64,000 bases of DNA from CAMLJR01 sp964500675. GTDB taxonomy: Bacteria; Pseudomonadota; Gammaproteobacteria; Pseudomonadales; CAMLJR01. Of the stretch, positions 7,716-16,172 are shown piece by piece (within the stretch, counting starts at the first letter, position 1; each line of letters begins with the position of its first letter). The notes under the pieces were generated by a model. The model saw only the letters and a program-made list of their open reading frames with translations. It was not told the DNA's origin and did not search any database. Position numbers and translations under genes: made by a program. The DNA lies in assembly GCA_964500675.1 (NCBI GenBank), contig CAZCNY010000002.1, forward strand, positions 310,001 through 374,000, read 5' to 3'.

Positions 7716-8912
7716 ATGACCATGGTCTGGTTGTTTCTGCTCGTTTTCACCGCGATCGCCTGCGGCTGGCTGCTCGGCCGTTTCGCGGGTGGCGCTTCGC
7801 CGTTGCCGGGTGGTGCCAGCGCCGCGTATCGACAGTATTTTCGCGGCTTGAATTATCTGCTCAATGACCGTCCCGATGAAGCGATCGCGACATTTGTCGA
7901 TACGCTCGAGGTCAATAAGGAAACGCTCGATACGCATTTGGCGCTTGGCAACATGATGCGGCGCAAAGGCGATGTCGAGCAGGCGATCCGCATTCATCAA
8001 AATTTATTGGCGCGTCCCAATCTGCCGCCGTTGCAGTTGCAACGTGCGCAATTGGAACTCGCACGCGATTACATCAGCGCGGGGTTGTACGATCGCGCGG
8101 AAAAAATTCTACAGGAACTGGTACAAAGCTCGGAAGAGCTGCGGCCGACTGCGCTGCGTCATCTCGTCGAAATTTATCAGGCCGAACGCGACTGGACGAA
8201 AGCGATCGAAATGGCGACACGGTTATTGCCGCGCCGTAATTTCTTTTTGAGCGCACCCGATCCCGATCCCGAGCTCGATGGCGCCATCGCGCATTTTCAT
8301 TGCGAGCTGGCGCAATACGCGCTCGATAAAAATGAATTCGACGGTGCGCGCGCGCATCTTATTCAGGCATTGATTCGCGATCCGAAATCGGTGCGCGCAT
8401 CACTGTTGATCGGCCTGCTCGAATACCGTGCAGGTCACTTCCAAGCGGCGATCGATGCGCTGCAAAAAATTCCCGAACAGAATTCCGCGCTGGTTCCGGA
8501 AATGCTCGATACCTTGCGCACCTGTTACGACGCGGTAGGGCGGCGTGAGCAATTCGTCAACTATTTGCGCGAATGTTTGGTGAAGCACGCGTCGACGCGA
8601 TTGGTGCTCGCGATCTGCGAGGAAATTACGCATCGCGATGGCGCTGTCGCCGCGGCAAAATTTCTGGCGGAGCAAATGCGCGCGCGCCCAACGATGCGCG
8701 GATTGTTAAATTTGATGTCGATGCAGCGCGATGGCGCGTGCGAGGAAGACAATCTCGAAATTCTGCGGGCGCTGCTGCAGAAATTGGCCACCGGTAAGCC
8801 GACCTATCAATGCGATCATTGCGGCTTCGCCGGTCGTCAAATTCACTGGCAGTGCCCGAGTTGCAAACACTGGAATACGATGCAGCCGATCGCTGGCAGC
8901 GAAGGCGATTAA
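7716..8912 (+). CDS. lapB: Lipopolysaccharide assembly protein LapB
   Basis: A 398-residue TPR protein (YciM) anchored in the inner membrane that regulates LpxC degradation and so balances LPS with phospholipid. The N-terminal anchor is 'MVWLFLLVFTAIACGWLLG'; TPR helices follow over about residues 40-350 (for example 'ALGNMMRRKGDVEQAIRIHQNLL'). The C-terminal rubredoxin-type metal site has both CxxC pairs, in 'YQCDHCGFAGR' and 'WQCPSCKHW'. Length and architecture match E. coli LapB (389 residues). It is followed by pyrF after 20 bases, as in many relatives. Confidence 0.96.
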   Translation: MTMVWLFLLVFTAIACGWLLGRFAGGASPLPGGASAAYRQYFRGLNYLLNDRPDEAIATFVDTLEVNKETLDTHLALGNMMRRKGDVEQAIRIHQNLLARPNLPPLQLQRAQLELARDYISAGLYDRAEKILQELVQSSEELRPTALRHLVEIYQAERDWTKAIEMATRLLPRRNFFLSAPDPDPELDGAIAHFHCELAQYALDKNEFDGARAHLIQALIRDPKSVRASLLIGLLEYRAGHFQAAIDALQKIPEQNSALVPEMLDTLRTCYDAVGRREQFVNYLRECLVKHASTRLVLAICEEITHRDGAVAAAKFLAEQMRARPTMRGLLNLMSMQRDGACEEDNLEILRALLQKLATGKPTYQCDHCGFAGRQIHWQCPSCKHWNTMQPIAGSEGD

Positions 8913-8932
8913 GCAAAGAGGTTTTTGAAATA

Positions 8933-9637
8933 ATGAAATCGCCCATCATCGTCGCACTCGATTATCCCGATCGCAAGCACGCCGAAGCGATGGCGGATCA
9001 GCTCGATCCGGCGTTGTGTCGTCTCAAAATTGGTAAAGAGTTGTTTACGCGCGCGGGTCCCGAACTTGTCAAAACGTTGCGCGGGCGTGGGTTCGACATT
9101 TTTCTCGATTTGAAATTTCACGATATTCCCAACACCACGGCGGCAGCTGTTGCGGCGGCGGCTGACCTCGGTGTGTGGATGGTCAACGTGCACGCGAGCG
9201 GCGGTCCCAACATGATGAATGCTGCGCGCGACGCGTTGATCGCGTTCGGCAAAAATGCGCCGTTGCTTATTGCAGTCACCGTGTTGACGAGTATGGATGC
9301 GTCGCAGTTGCGGGCGATCGGTATCGATGCACTGCCCGCGCAACACGTATTGCGACTCGCGCATCTGGCGCAGCAATGCGGACTCGATGGCGTGGTTTGT
9401 TCGGCGCAGGAATGCGCTTTATTGCGCGCGGAATTACCGCCGCAGCCGTTCGCATTAGTCACTCCCGGCATTCGATCGGCCGCAGCCGCCAGCGATGATC
9501 AGATGCGCATTGCGACACCGGCAGCAGCGCGCGCGAGCGGTAGCGATTATCTCGTTATCGGCCGGCCGATAACGCGCGCTGCCGATCCCATGACCGCGCT
9601 GCGCGCGATTTTGCGCGAGCTGGGTATTGCGAATTGA
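8933..9637 (+). CDS. pyrF: Orotidine 5'-phosphate decarboxylase
   Basis: A 234-residue TIM-barrel enzyme that decarboxylates OMP to UMP in pyrimidine synthesis. The start 'PIIVALDYPDRKHA' carries the first catalytic-phosphate contacts, 'FLDLKFHDIPNTTAAAV' near residue 60 is the catalytic D-K-x-x-D type motif (D-L-K-F-H-D), and 'ALVTPGIRS' and 'YLVIGRPIT' near the C-terminus bind phosphate. The ATG at 8933 has 'AAGAGG' upstream; an earlier in-frame start would overlap lapB. The lapB-pyrF order is normal for gammaproteobacteria. Confidence 0.97.
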   Translation: MKSPIIVALDYPDRKHAEAMADQLDPALCRLKIGKELFTRAGPELVKTLRGRGFDIFLDLKFHDIPNTTAAAVAAAADLGVWMVNVHASGGPNMMNAARDALIAFGKNAPLLIAVTVLTSMDASQLRAIGIDALPAQHVLRLAHLAQQCGLDGVVCSAQECALLRAELPPQPFALVTPGIRSAAAASDDQMRIATPAAARASGSDYLVIGRPITRAADPMTALRAILRELGIAN

Positions 9638-9717
9638 ATTAACTTTGCGTTAATTTATGAGCGCCGCAAGCAGGCGGCAATGGAATGAACCTTAACGTCT
9701 ACACAAGGAAAATAGAC

Positions 9718-10005
9718 ATGGAACTCAAAACTGTAATTCGTCCGCTATTTCTTTCCCTCGCACTGTTGACCGCCGCCGCGCCAGGCTGGTGTGCTCAGGA
9801 TGCCGTCAAAGCCGTCAATATCAATACCGCCGATGCCGCCACTTTGGCTGAAGGTTTGAAAGGCGTGGGTCAATCCAAAGCCGAAGCGATCGTCGCCTAT
9901 CGCAAGGAGCACGGTGCATTCAAATCGCCCGAGCAGCTTGCCGATGTAAAAGGGATTGGCGATAAGCTCGTACAGAAAAATCACGATCGTATCGTGGTGA
10001 AATAA
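9718..10005 (+). CDS. ComEA-like secreted helix-hairpin-helix protein
   Basis: A 95-residue exported protein. A signal peptide 'VIRPLFLSLALLTAAAPGWCA' is followed by a ComEA-type helix-hairpin-helix repeat: 'VNINTADAATLAEGLKGVGQSKAEAIVAYRKEHGAF' and 'LADVKGIGDKLVQKN'. Such proteins bind DNA non-specifically in the periplasm and can take part in DNA uptake; in Pseudomonas-like genomes a similar gene follows pyrF. The ATG at 9718 is preferred because AAGGA lies eight bases upstream; an ATG at 9685 would put 11 residues before the signal peptide. Function in this organism is not shown. Confidence 0.88.
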   Translation: MELKTVIRPLFLSLALLTAAAPGWCAQDAVKAVNINTADAATLAEGLKGVGQSKAEAIVAYRKEHGAFKSPEQLADVKGIGDKLVQKNHDRIVVK

Positions 10006-10007
10006 GC

Positions 10008-10029
10008 AAAAAAATCCGCAGGGGCGGAT
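10008..10029 (-). terminator. Terminator of the efflux operon
   Basis: Read on the minus strand, ATCCGC (rc of 10024-10029) and GCGGAT (rc of 10014-10019) form a stem closed by a CCCT loop and followed by seven T residues (10008-10014). It lies 36 bases past the MFS stop, placing the end of the minus-strand operon just before the comEA-like stop. Confidence 0.8.
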
Positions 10030-10065
10030 TGCATTCGCCCTTGCGATGCACGAAATAATCCGCCG

Positions 10066-11640
10066 TTAATGTGCCGCGCCTGCATCGATAGGCACCGACG
10101 ATTTTTCAGGTTTGGCCAGCCAGATAAATCCAATCAGTACAATAAATAAGATCGATGATGCATGGAAAATATCGTTGACGCCGAGCATGCCGGCTTGGAT
10201 TGCAATATTGTGCTCGATGAAGCCATGCGCTTGATCCGCGTTCATGCCGAGAGTCTGCGCTTTTTGCATGCTCTGCGTGAAAATCGGATTATATGCGTTG
10301 ACCGCTTCGGTTAATTGCGCGTGGTGAAACGCGCTGCGCCGATCCCACAGCGTGGTTGCGATGGACGAACCGAAACCGCCGAGCAGAATGCGGCAAAAAT
10401 TCGCGAGACCGGTTGCTGATGGAATGCGCTCGGGCGGCAGACCCGATAATAAAATCGAGGTTAGCGGAACAAAGAACAGCGCCATCGGAATACCTTGAAT
10501 AATCGTTGGTATCAGTAAGCCCTTAACGTCGATGCCCGTATTGAAATGCGAGCGCATAAGAAAAACGAGAGCGAACGTACTAAACCCTGTTGTTGCCACC
10601 CAGCGCGGATCCCACTTCGCCAGATTTTTGCCGACAATCGGCGTGATCAAAATCGCGAGAAAACCCACGGGCGCAAGAATGAGTCCAGCGGTCGTCGCGG
10701 TGTATCCCATTTGCGTTTGCAACCACAGCGGCAGTATCACGAGATTGCCGAAGAAAGCGCCATATCCAAATGAGAAGGCGACCACTCCCGCCCAAAAATT
10801 GCGGCGCTTAAACAAACTGAGATCGACCACCGGGTGCTTCTCGTTGAGCTCCCAAATCAAAAAGAAAACAAAACCCATAAATGCCGTCAGCGCGAGCGCG
10901 ACAATCGTGCTCGAATTGAACCAGTCGAGTTCTTTACCCTTATCGAGCGTGATTTGCAGTGCGCCAACCCAGACTACAAGTAAAGCGAGACCGATGCTAT
11001 CGATCGGCAATTTGCGCGTGGGCGATTCGCGCGTGCGATAAAGCTGCCAAATAATAACGGCGGTGATCAGTCCGACCGGCAAATTGATATAGAAAATCCA
11101 CGGCCACGAATAATTATCGGAAATCCAGCCGCCGAGCACAGGACCCACGACGGGAGCAACCAACGTTGTAATCGCCCAAATCGAAAGGCCCACGCCGCTT
11201 TTTTCCTTGGGATAGGTATTGAGCAGCAAAGCTTGCGACAGAGGGATCATCGGCCCCGCAACCGCGCCCTGCAGCACGCGTGCGGCGATCAGCATTTGGA
11301 TATTCGGCGCGAGTCCGCACAGCCACGAAGCGACGATGAATAAAAGGATCGATGTAACAAATAAGCGCACTTGCCCGAAGCGTTGCGTCAGCCAACCCGT
11401 GAGCGGTACCGAGATCGCATTCGCAACGGCGAACGAGGTGATGACCCATGTGCCTTGGTTCGGCGAGACGCCGAGATCGCCCGAGATAGTTGGTATCGAC
11501 ACATTCGCAATCGACGTATCGAGCACATTCATGAACGTCGCCAGCGCAAGTGCAATCGAACCGAGCAACAATTGCGTGCCGTGCAGCGGCGGCGGCGATG
11601 GCGGCCGCGGGGCGGCGTTAGTCGAGGGTATGTTAGCCAT
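10066..11640 (-). CDS. DHA2-family MFS multidrug transporter (EmrB-like)
   Basis: A 524-residue drug:H+ antiporter with 14 predicted membrane helices. The family signature in TM1 and its loop is visible as 'FMNVLDTSIANVSIPTISGDLGVSPNQGTWVITSF', and motif A-like 'GWLTQRFGQVRLF' follows near residue 80; motif C 'APVVGPVLGGWISDNYSWPWIFYINLPVG' lies near residue 165. It works with the HlyD adaptor and outer-membrane factor encoded just upstream to move toxic compounds from cytoplasm to outside. It is the last gene of a MarR-led operon (28-base gap to the adaptor) and is followed by a terminator. Confidence 0.93.
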   Translation of the reverse strand: MANIPSTNAAPRPPSPPPLHGTQLLLGSIALALATFMNVLDTSIANVSIPTISGDLGVSPNQGTWVITSFAVANAISVPLTGWLTQRFGQVRLFVTSILLFIVASWLCGLAPNIQMLIAARVLQGAVAGPMIPLSQALLLNTYPKEKSGVGLSIWAITTLVAPVVGPVLGGWISDNYSWPWIFYINLPVGLITAVIIWQLYRTRESPTRKLPIDSIGLALLVVWVGALQITLDKGKELDWFNSSTIVALALTAFMGFVFFLIWELNEKHPVVDLSLFKRRNFWAGVVAFSFGYGAFFGNLVILPLWLQTQMGYTATTAGLILAPVGFLAILITPIVGKNLAKWDPRWVATTGFSTFALVFLMRSHFNTGIDVKGLLIPTIIQGIPMALFFVPLTSILLSGLPPERIPSATGLANFCRILLGGFGSSIATTLWDRRSAFHHAQLTEAVNAYNPIFTQSMQKAQTLGMNADQAHGFIEHNIAIQAGMLGVNDIFHASSILFIVLIGFIWLAKPEKSSVPIDAGAAH

Positions 11641-11668
11641 GATGATTCGCGCTTAACCTGATAGGGGT

Positions 11669-12931
11669 TTAAAACACGGTAGATACGGTCGCAACATCCG
11701 CTGCGAATCGATTGCGGCGATTCGATTGCGGCTGTTTGGCGACCGCATTTTTTTTTGCTGCAGAACCGCTATTTTCAGCGATGATATGTTTCACAAGCGC
11801 ATCCGCCTCGGCATCGAGTTTGCTGTACACGTCGGTTTGATAGACCGACTGCGCGCGCGTGGCATCGGCCAATTGCGATCCGCTTTGATCCTTGATATCC
11901 ACCGTCGCGACGACGGACAAGCCGATGCGCAGCGGATGCGCGCGTAATTGTTCGCGATCGAGCTCAACTTTAACCGGCACGCGCTGAACGACTTTGATCC
12001 AGTTGCCTGTGGCATTTTGCGCGGGCAATAAACTGAAGGCGCCGCCGGTTCCGGCCGAGAGGCCGACAATTTTGCCGCGATACTCGACCTTGCTACCGTA
12101 AATGTCGGCTTCGAGTTTGACCGGTTGACCGATGCGAATGCGCGCGAGCTGTCCCTCTTTGAAATTGGCGTCGACCCACACTTGATCGAGCGGAATGATC
12201 GCCATGAGCGGAATACCGGGCGCTACGCGCTGGCCGACTTGCACCGAACGTTTGGCAATGTAGCCGCTAACCGAAGCCGGAATCGCCGCCCGCCGCAGCG
12301 CAAGATAAGCTTCGTGCACCTTCGCCGCGGCTTGTTGCACCGCGGGATGATTTTCGATAGTCGTATTTTCCGTGAAAGCCTGATTGGTCGTCAGCTTTTC
12401 CTTTGCCGCTAACAGATCCGCTTGTGCGCTTTTGACTGCGGTCTCGGCGTGATTCAATTCCTCGTAGGAAACCGCGCCCGTTTTGGTGAGATTTTTACGC
12501 CGCGCCAAATCGGCCTGCGCTTTCGCGAGCTGACTCTGCGCGAGTTCGACGTTCGCGGCGAGCGAGGCATTCGTGGTAAATAGCGAGCGCACCTGCCGCA
12601 CCGTTTGTGCCAGTGCCGCTTCGGCCTGATCGAGCGCGACTTGTGCATCGGCTTTGTCGAGCAGCACGAGGTCGCTTCCGGCTTTAACGAAATCGGTATC
12701 GTCGGCTTTGATCGCGACCACTGTGCCCGCGACCTGCGGTGTTACCTGCACGACATTACCTGCAACATAGGCGTCGTCGGTGCTTTCGTAAAAGCGGCCG
12801 TCGAACAACCAGTACGCGCCGTAAGCGATACCGATAGCAGCAAAAACGGATGCCGCGATGAGCATTTGTTTTTTACGTTTGCCGTTGCCGTTTTGTGCGG
12901 GAGCATTCGCGCTGGTGTCAGTGTTGTCCAT
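11669..12931 (-). CDS. HlyD/EmrA-type membrane fusion protein
   Basis: A 420-residue periplasmic adaptor. An N-terminal anchor 'KQMLIAASVFAAIGIAYGAYWLF' (about residues 21-43) is followed by 'ESTDDAYVAGNVVQVTPQVAGTVVAIKADDTDFVKAGSDLVLLD', the lipoyl half-motif, then a long coiled-coil hairpin (about residues 105-205), the second lipoyl half ('IPASVSGYIAKRSVQVGQRVAPG') and a beta-barrel with 'VWVDANFKEGQL'. The C-terminal extension after about residue 370 ('AEADALVKHIIAENSG...') is longer than usual for EmrA (about 390). It links the MFS pump to the outer-membrane channel. Confidence 0.92.
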   Translation of the reverse strand: MDNTDTSANAPAQNGNGKRKKQMLIAASVFAAIGIAYGAYWLFDGRFYESTDDAYVAGNVVQVTPQVAGTVVAIKADDTDFVKAGSDLVLLDKADAQVALDQAEAALAQTVRQVRSLFTTNASLAANVELAQSQLAKAQADLARRKNLTKTGAVSYEELNHAETAVKSAQADLLAAKEKLTTNQAFTENTTIENHPAVQQAAAKVHEAYLALRRAAIPASVSGYIAKRSVQVGQRVAPGIPLMAIIPLDQVWVDANFKEGQLARIRIGQPVKLEADIYGSKVEYRGKIVGLSAGTGGAFSLLPAQNATGNWIKVVQRVPVKVELDREQLRAHPLRIGLSVVATVDIKDQSGSQLADATRAQSVYQTDVYSKLDAEADALVKHIIAENSGSAAKKNAVAKQPQSNRRNRFAADVATVSTVF

Positions 12932-12942
12932 GATAAAACTCC

Positions 12943-14448
12943 TCAGTATTCGATGCGTCGCGATGACGATAATGAGTTGGCGGCAGCGGCGGTTTGTTGC
13001 GTTGCGTCGTAACCTCCGCCCAAGGCTTTAATCAAATTGACTTGCAGGTCGAACGCGCGCGCGCTCAATTCGACACCGAGCTGATCCTGCGCGAGCACCG
13101 TCGTTTCGGCATTGAGCACGCTGAGATAGTTACCCAAGCCCGCCTCGTAGCGCTGCGTCGCCAGATCGAGAGCAGTGCGTGCGATGTTTGCCGCAATCTT
13201 CTGTTCGTGTTGTCGCGTTTGCAACCAGTGCAACGCGTTGAGCTGATCGGCGACATCGCGCAATGCAGTCGTGAGTGTTGTGTTGTAGTTGGCGACAGCG
13301 GCGTCATAACCCGCGTATTTGCTTTTCAGATTTTGGCGCAGACGGCCGCCATTAAAAATCGGCAATTGAATGGCTGGACCGATGCCGTATTCTTCGCTGT
13401 TGCTTTTCAACAAATTATCAAGGCCGAGACTCGAATAACCGATGTAACCGGTCAGGCTGACGTTTGGATAAAACTGCGCTTTAGCGATAACCGTTTGCTG
13501 CTGTGCCGCTTCAGCTTCCCAGCGCGCGGCAACGACATCGGGGCGCCGGCCCAATAAATTTACCGGTAGATTCGCGGGTAGTTTAATTTCGGTCTGTGCA
13601 AGTGCGAGCCGCGGGCGTTGAATTTGCAAGCCGCGATCGGGTCCCGCTCCTAACAGAGCCGCTATGGCGTTGCGCGACGAGCCGATCGCCTCGTCGATCT
13701 GCGCGAGCTGTCCGCGCAATACCGGCAATTCCGCTTCGGCTTGTTTGAGTTCGGCGCGGGTGTCGAGTCCCGCATCGACGCGTTGTTGGGTCAGTGAAAA
13801 AATTTTCTCGCGTTGTTGCAAGGACTGCGCGACAACATCTTGCTGCATAAACAAGCGGTCAAGTTCGATATACGTTTTTGCGACATTGCTCGCCAGCAGT
13901 AATATCGTACTTTGCTGTTCAGCCTTCAAGGCGCGCTCCAGCGAAACCGCGGATTTGACCGCTGCGCGATTTTTCCCCCAAAAATCCAATTCATACGCGC
14001 CATTTATCCGCAGCGTATTGTTGAACAGCGAGCTGCCACCGAACGGCGGTGGATAAAGTGAGTTTTCACTGAAGTGCTGATACGAAATATCGCCAGCGCC
14101 AGTGATTTGCGGATAGAGTGCCGAACGTGCGGTGCCCGCATACGCCTGCGCAAACTTGATGCGTGCGGCCGCGGCATCGAGCGTAGGATTGTGCGCAAGC
14201 GCCGCATCGATCAGCGTATTCAATTGCGCGTCGTTGAATTGTCGCCACCATTGTTGCGTGGGCCAGTCACCGGTAGTGACAGCGAACGTTTTTTGTGTGG
14301 CGAACGACTCGGTCGCGCGCAGTTTCGCAGTACTGCCGATACCGTCGTAATTGGCGCAGCCGCCAATGATTAATATCAGCGCGGCGCCTAATAGAAAGGT
14401 GTCGCGGCGCGATGCTACGAACTTAATTTTGTACGAAAATCGTTTCAT
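12943..14448 (-). CDS. Outer-membrane efflux lipoprotein (NodT/OprM family)
   Basis: A 501-residue TolC-like channel. The N-terminal signal ends in lipobox 'IIGGC' with Cys31 as the lipidated residue. Two OEP repeats are visible, with 'LIDAALAHNPTLDAAAARIKFAQAYAGTARSALYPQITGAG' (first) and 'RRPDVVAARWEAEAAQQQTVIAKAQFYPNVSLTGYIG' (second), both standard RND/MFS outer-membrane factor signatures. It lies 11 bases upstream of the adaptor gene, so the operon encodes all three layers of a tripartite pump. The second efflux module in the window (58,165-61,438) lacks such a gene. Confidence 0.93.
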   Translation of the reverse strand: MKRFSYKIKFVASRRDTFLLGAALILIIGGCANYDGIGSTAKLRATESFATQKTFAVTTGDWPTQQWWRQFNDAQLNTLIDAALAHNPTLDAAAARIKFAQAYAGTARSALYPQITGAGDISYQHFSENSLYPPPFGGSSLFNNTLRINGAYELDFWGKNRAAVKSAVSLERALKAEQQSTILLLASNVAKTYIELDRLFMQQDVVAQSLQQREKIFSLTQQRVDAGLDTRAELKQAEAELPVLRGQLAQIDEAIGSSRNAIAALLGAGPDRGLQIQRPRLALAQTEIKLPANLPVNLLGRRPDVVAARWEAEAAQQQTVIAKAQFYPNVSLTGYIGYSSLGLDNLLKSNSEEYGIGPAIQLPIFNGGRLRQNLKSKYAGYDAAVANYNTTLTTALRDVADQLNALHWLQTRQHEQKIAANIARTALDLATQRYEAGLGNYLSVLNAETTVLAQDQLGVELSARAFDLQVNLIKALGGGYDATQQTAAAANSLSSSRRIEY

Positions 14449-14475
14449 GATGTTTTACTCATCACTATTGATGCG

Positions 14476-15003
14476 CTACTGGCTGGCGTCGGTGCCGGGG
14501 ATACGTACACCGCCGTTGGTGAGCAGGCGTCGCAAAAAACTTTTCATGGTTTCGAGTTCTTGTTTGCTGAAGCCATCGAGGTGTCGATTCAGCACGTTGA
14601 TGGCGATCACGGGCATTTTTTCCGCGAATAACTTGCCCGTAGTCGTCAGTTCGATATTCACCACGCGACGATCCTCCACACTGCGCACGCGGCGGATCAT
14701 GTCTTTGGCTTCGAGCCGGTCGAGCATGCGTGTAATGGCGCCGGTATCGCCGCAGGTTTCGCGTGCCAGATCGGCGGCGGTTTGGCATTTGAGCTCGGAG
14801 AGAATAACGAGAATGCTGAATTGCGGGTGGGTGAGATCGTAAGGCGCCAGCTCCTGATCGATGGCGCCACTCAGCATCGACATCGTGCGTTTGACAAGAT
14901 AGCCGAGGCTTTCACAGAGGCGGTAGCCTTCCTGTTTATACAATCCCTTGGGATTTTCGATCCGAATATCCGCAGGGTCGAGTTTTGCGCTGGGCTCGTT
15001 CAT
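14476..15003 (-). CDS. MarR-family transcriptional regulator of efflux operon
   Basis: A 175-residue winged-helix regulator. 'LTHPQFSILVILSELKCQTAADLARETCGDTGAITRMLDRLEAKDMIRRVRSVEDRRVVNIELTTTGK' is the MarR DNA-binding domain with the recognition helix near 'GAITRMLDRLEA' and the wing at 'SVEDRRVVNIELT'. The ATG at 15003 is preferred over a TTG at 15021 that would add six residues. It is the first gene of the operon with the outer-membrane factor 27 bases downstream, so it most likely represses itself and the pump and is released by a pump substrate. A palindromic operator candidate lies directly upstream. Confidence 0.9.
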   Translation of the reverse strand: MNEPSAKLDPADIRIENPKGLYKQEGYRLCESLGYLVKRTMSMLSGAIDQELAPYDLTHPQFSILVILSELKCQTAADLARETCGDTGAITRMLDRLEAKDMIRRVRSVEDRRVVNIELTTTGKLFAEKMPVIAINVLNRHLDGFSKQELETMKSFLRRLLTNGGVRIPGTDASQ

Positions 15004-15021
15004 GGTCTTCTGCCTGATCAA

Positions 15022-15067
15022 TAACTGCTATGACAGTAAATATAATAGGCAGTAATTGGCTTTGCAA
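15022..15067 (-). promoter_or_regulatory. Promoter and MarR operator of efflux operon
   Basis: On the minus strand, TTGCAA (15062-15067) and TATATT (15039-15044) form a -35/-10 pair with a 17-base spacer. The near-palindrome TAACTGCTATGACAGTAA (15022-15039) abuts the -10, and a second TTACTG half-site falls inside the spacer (15049-15054). The overlap of TTACTG half-sites with the promoter suits repression by the MarR protein encoded next to it. This is inferred from sequence only. Confidence 0.65.
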
Positions 15068-15201
15068 GCATTTTTAGCTTTTCATGCCGATAGGTTTCAC
15101 GGCCGGTCGCACGAATTAGCGCCGCTCGGGAGCAATCTGCAAAAGCGCCGTGCTATGCTGGTCTTATTCGCTTTCTATCCCAAAGGTATTCAGGAAATAC
15201 A

Positions 15202-16167
15202 ATGGCTTATATCGATGTATTTAACGGCGATGCCGACGGCATCTGTGCCTTAACACAATTGCGTAATGCCGATCGCGTCGAATCGGTCCTGGTGACGGGC
15301 GTTAAGCGCGATATCGAGTTACTCGATAAAGTTGAAGCGGGGGCGGGCGATCAGCTCACTGTGCTCGACATATCAATGGATAAAAACCGGTTCGGTGTCG
15401 AGCGTGCGCTGGCGAATGGCGCTGACATTTTTTATGTCGATCATCATTACGCGGGTGAGATTCCGCAGCATCCGCGCCTCCGTGCCATCATCAACGAAGC
15501 GCCCGATGTCTGCACCAGTATTCTGGTCAACGGACATCTACAGGGAAAATTCTGCGCGTGGGCGGTAGTTGGCGCGTTCGGCGACAATTTGAAAAACAGT
15601 GCGCTCGCGCTCGCGAAGAATCTCAACGTGAGTGCCGACGAATTAACACGGCTCGAACATCTCGGCACCTATATTAATTACAACGGCTACGGCGAAAACA
15701 TCGACGATCTGCATTTTCCGCCAGTGGAGTTGTTCAAGCGCGTGAGCCCGTACGCGAATCCGCTCGACTTCATTCGCGACAGCCGCGAGCAATTCGAGAA
15801 ACTCGAAAATGGTTATCGTCACGATATGGCGAGCGCTGCGGCGATAAAGCCCGAAGTTGCCACGCAAAAGGCCGCGGTATTTATGTTGCCGAACGCAGCG
15901 TGGGCGCGGCGTGTGAGCGGCGTGTACAGCAACGATTTGACCAACCAATTTCCCGCGCGCGCGCATGCCGTGTTGACGGAAAAAAGTAACGGCAATTATT
16001 TAATCAGCGTGCGCGCACCTCTCAACAATAAAACGGGCGCCGATGAATTATGCCGGCGTTTTCCCACGGGCGGCGGCCGCGCGGCGGCGGCGGGCATCAA
16101 CGATTTACCGAAAGCACAATTGCAGGACTTTATCGATCAGTTCGCTGCTTTCTTTGCACAGAAATAG
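15202..16167 (+). CDS. DHH-family phosphoesterase
   Basis: A 321-residue member of the DHH/DHHA1 phosphoesterase superfamily, which hydrolyses phosphodiester or phosphoanhydride bonds (oligoribonucleotides, cyclic dinucleotide products or polyphosphates, depending on subfamily). Metal motifs are visible: 'DVFNGDADGICAL' with D10 and D12, 'LDISMD' near 55-60, and 'YVDHHYAGE' with D80-H81-H82. The C-terminal DHHA1-type glycine motif is 'FPTGGGRAAAAGIN'. AGGAAA precedes the ATG. It stands alone, convergent with the hydrolase at 16,173. The exact substrate cannot be assigned; it is shorter than RecJ and unlike a typical NrnA in the middle region. Confidence 0.85.
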   Translation: MAYIDVFNGDADGICALTQLRNADRVESVLVTGVKRDIELLDKVEAGAGDQLTVLDISMDKNRFGVERALANGADIFYVDHHYAGEIPQHPRLRAIINEAPDVCTSILVNGHLQGKFCAWAVVGAFGDNLKNSALALAKNLNVSADELTRLEHLGTYINYNGYGENIDDLHFPPVELFKRVSPYANPLDFIRDSREQFEKLENGYRHDMASAAAIKPEVATQKAAVFMLPNAAWARRVSGVYSNDLTNQFPARAHAVLTEKSNGNYLISVRAPLNNKTGADELCRRFPTGGGRAAAAGINDLPKAQLQDFIDQFAAFFAQK

Positions 16168-16172
16168 TTGGC

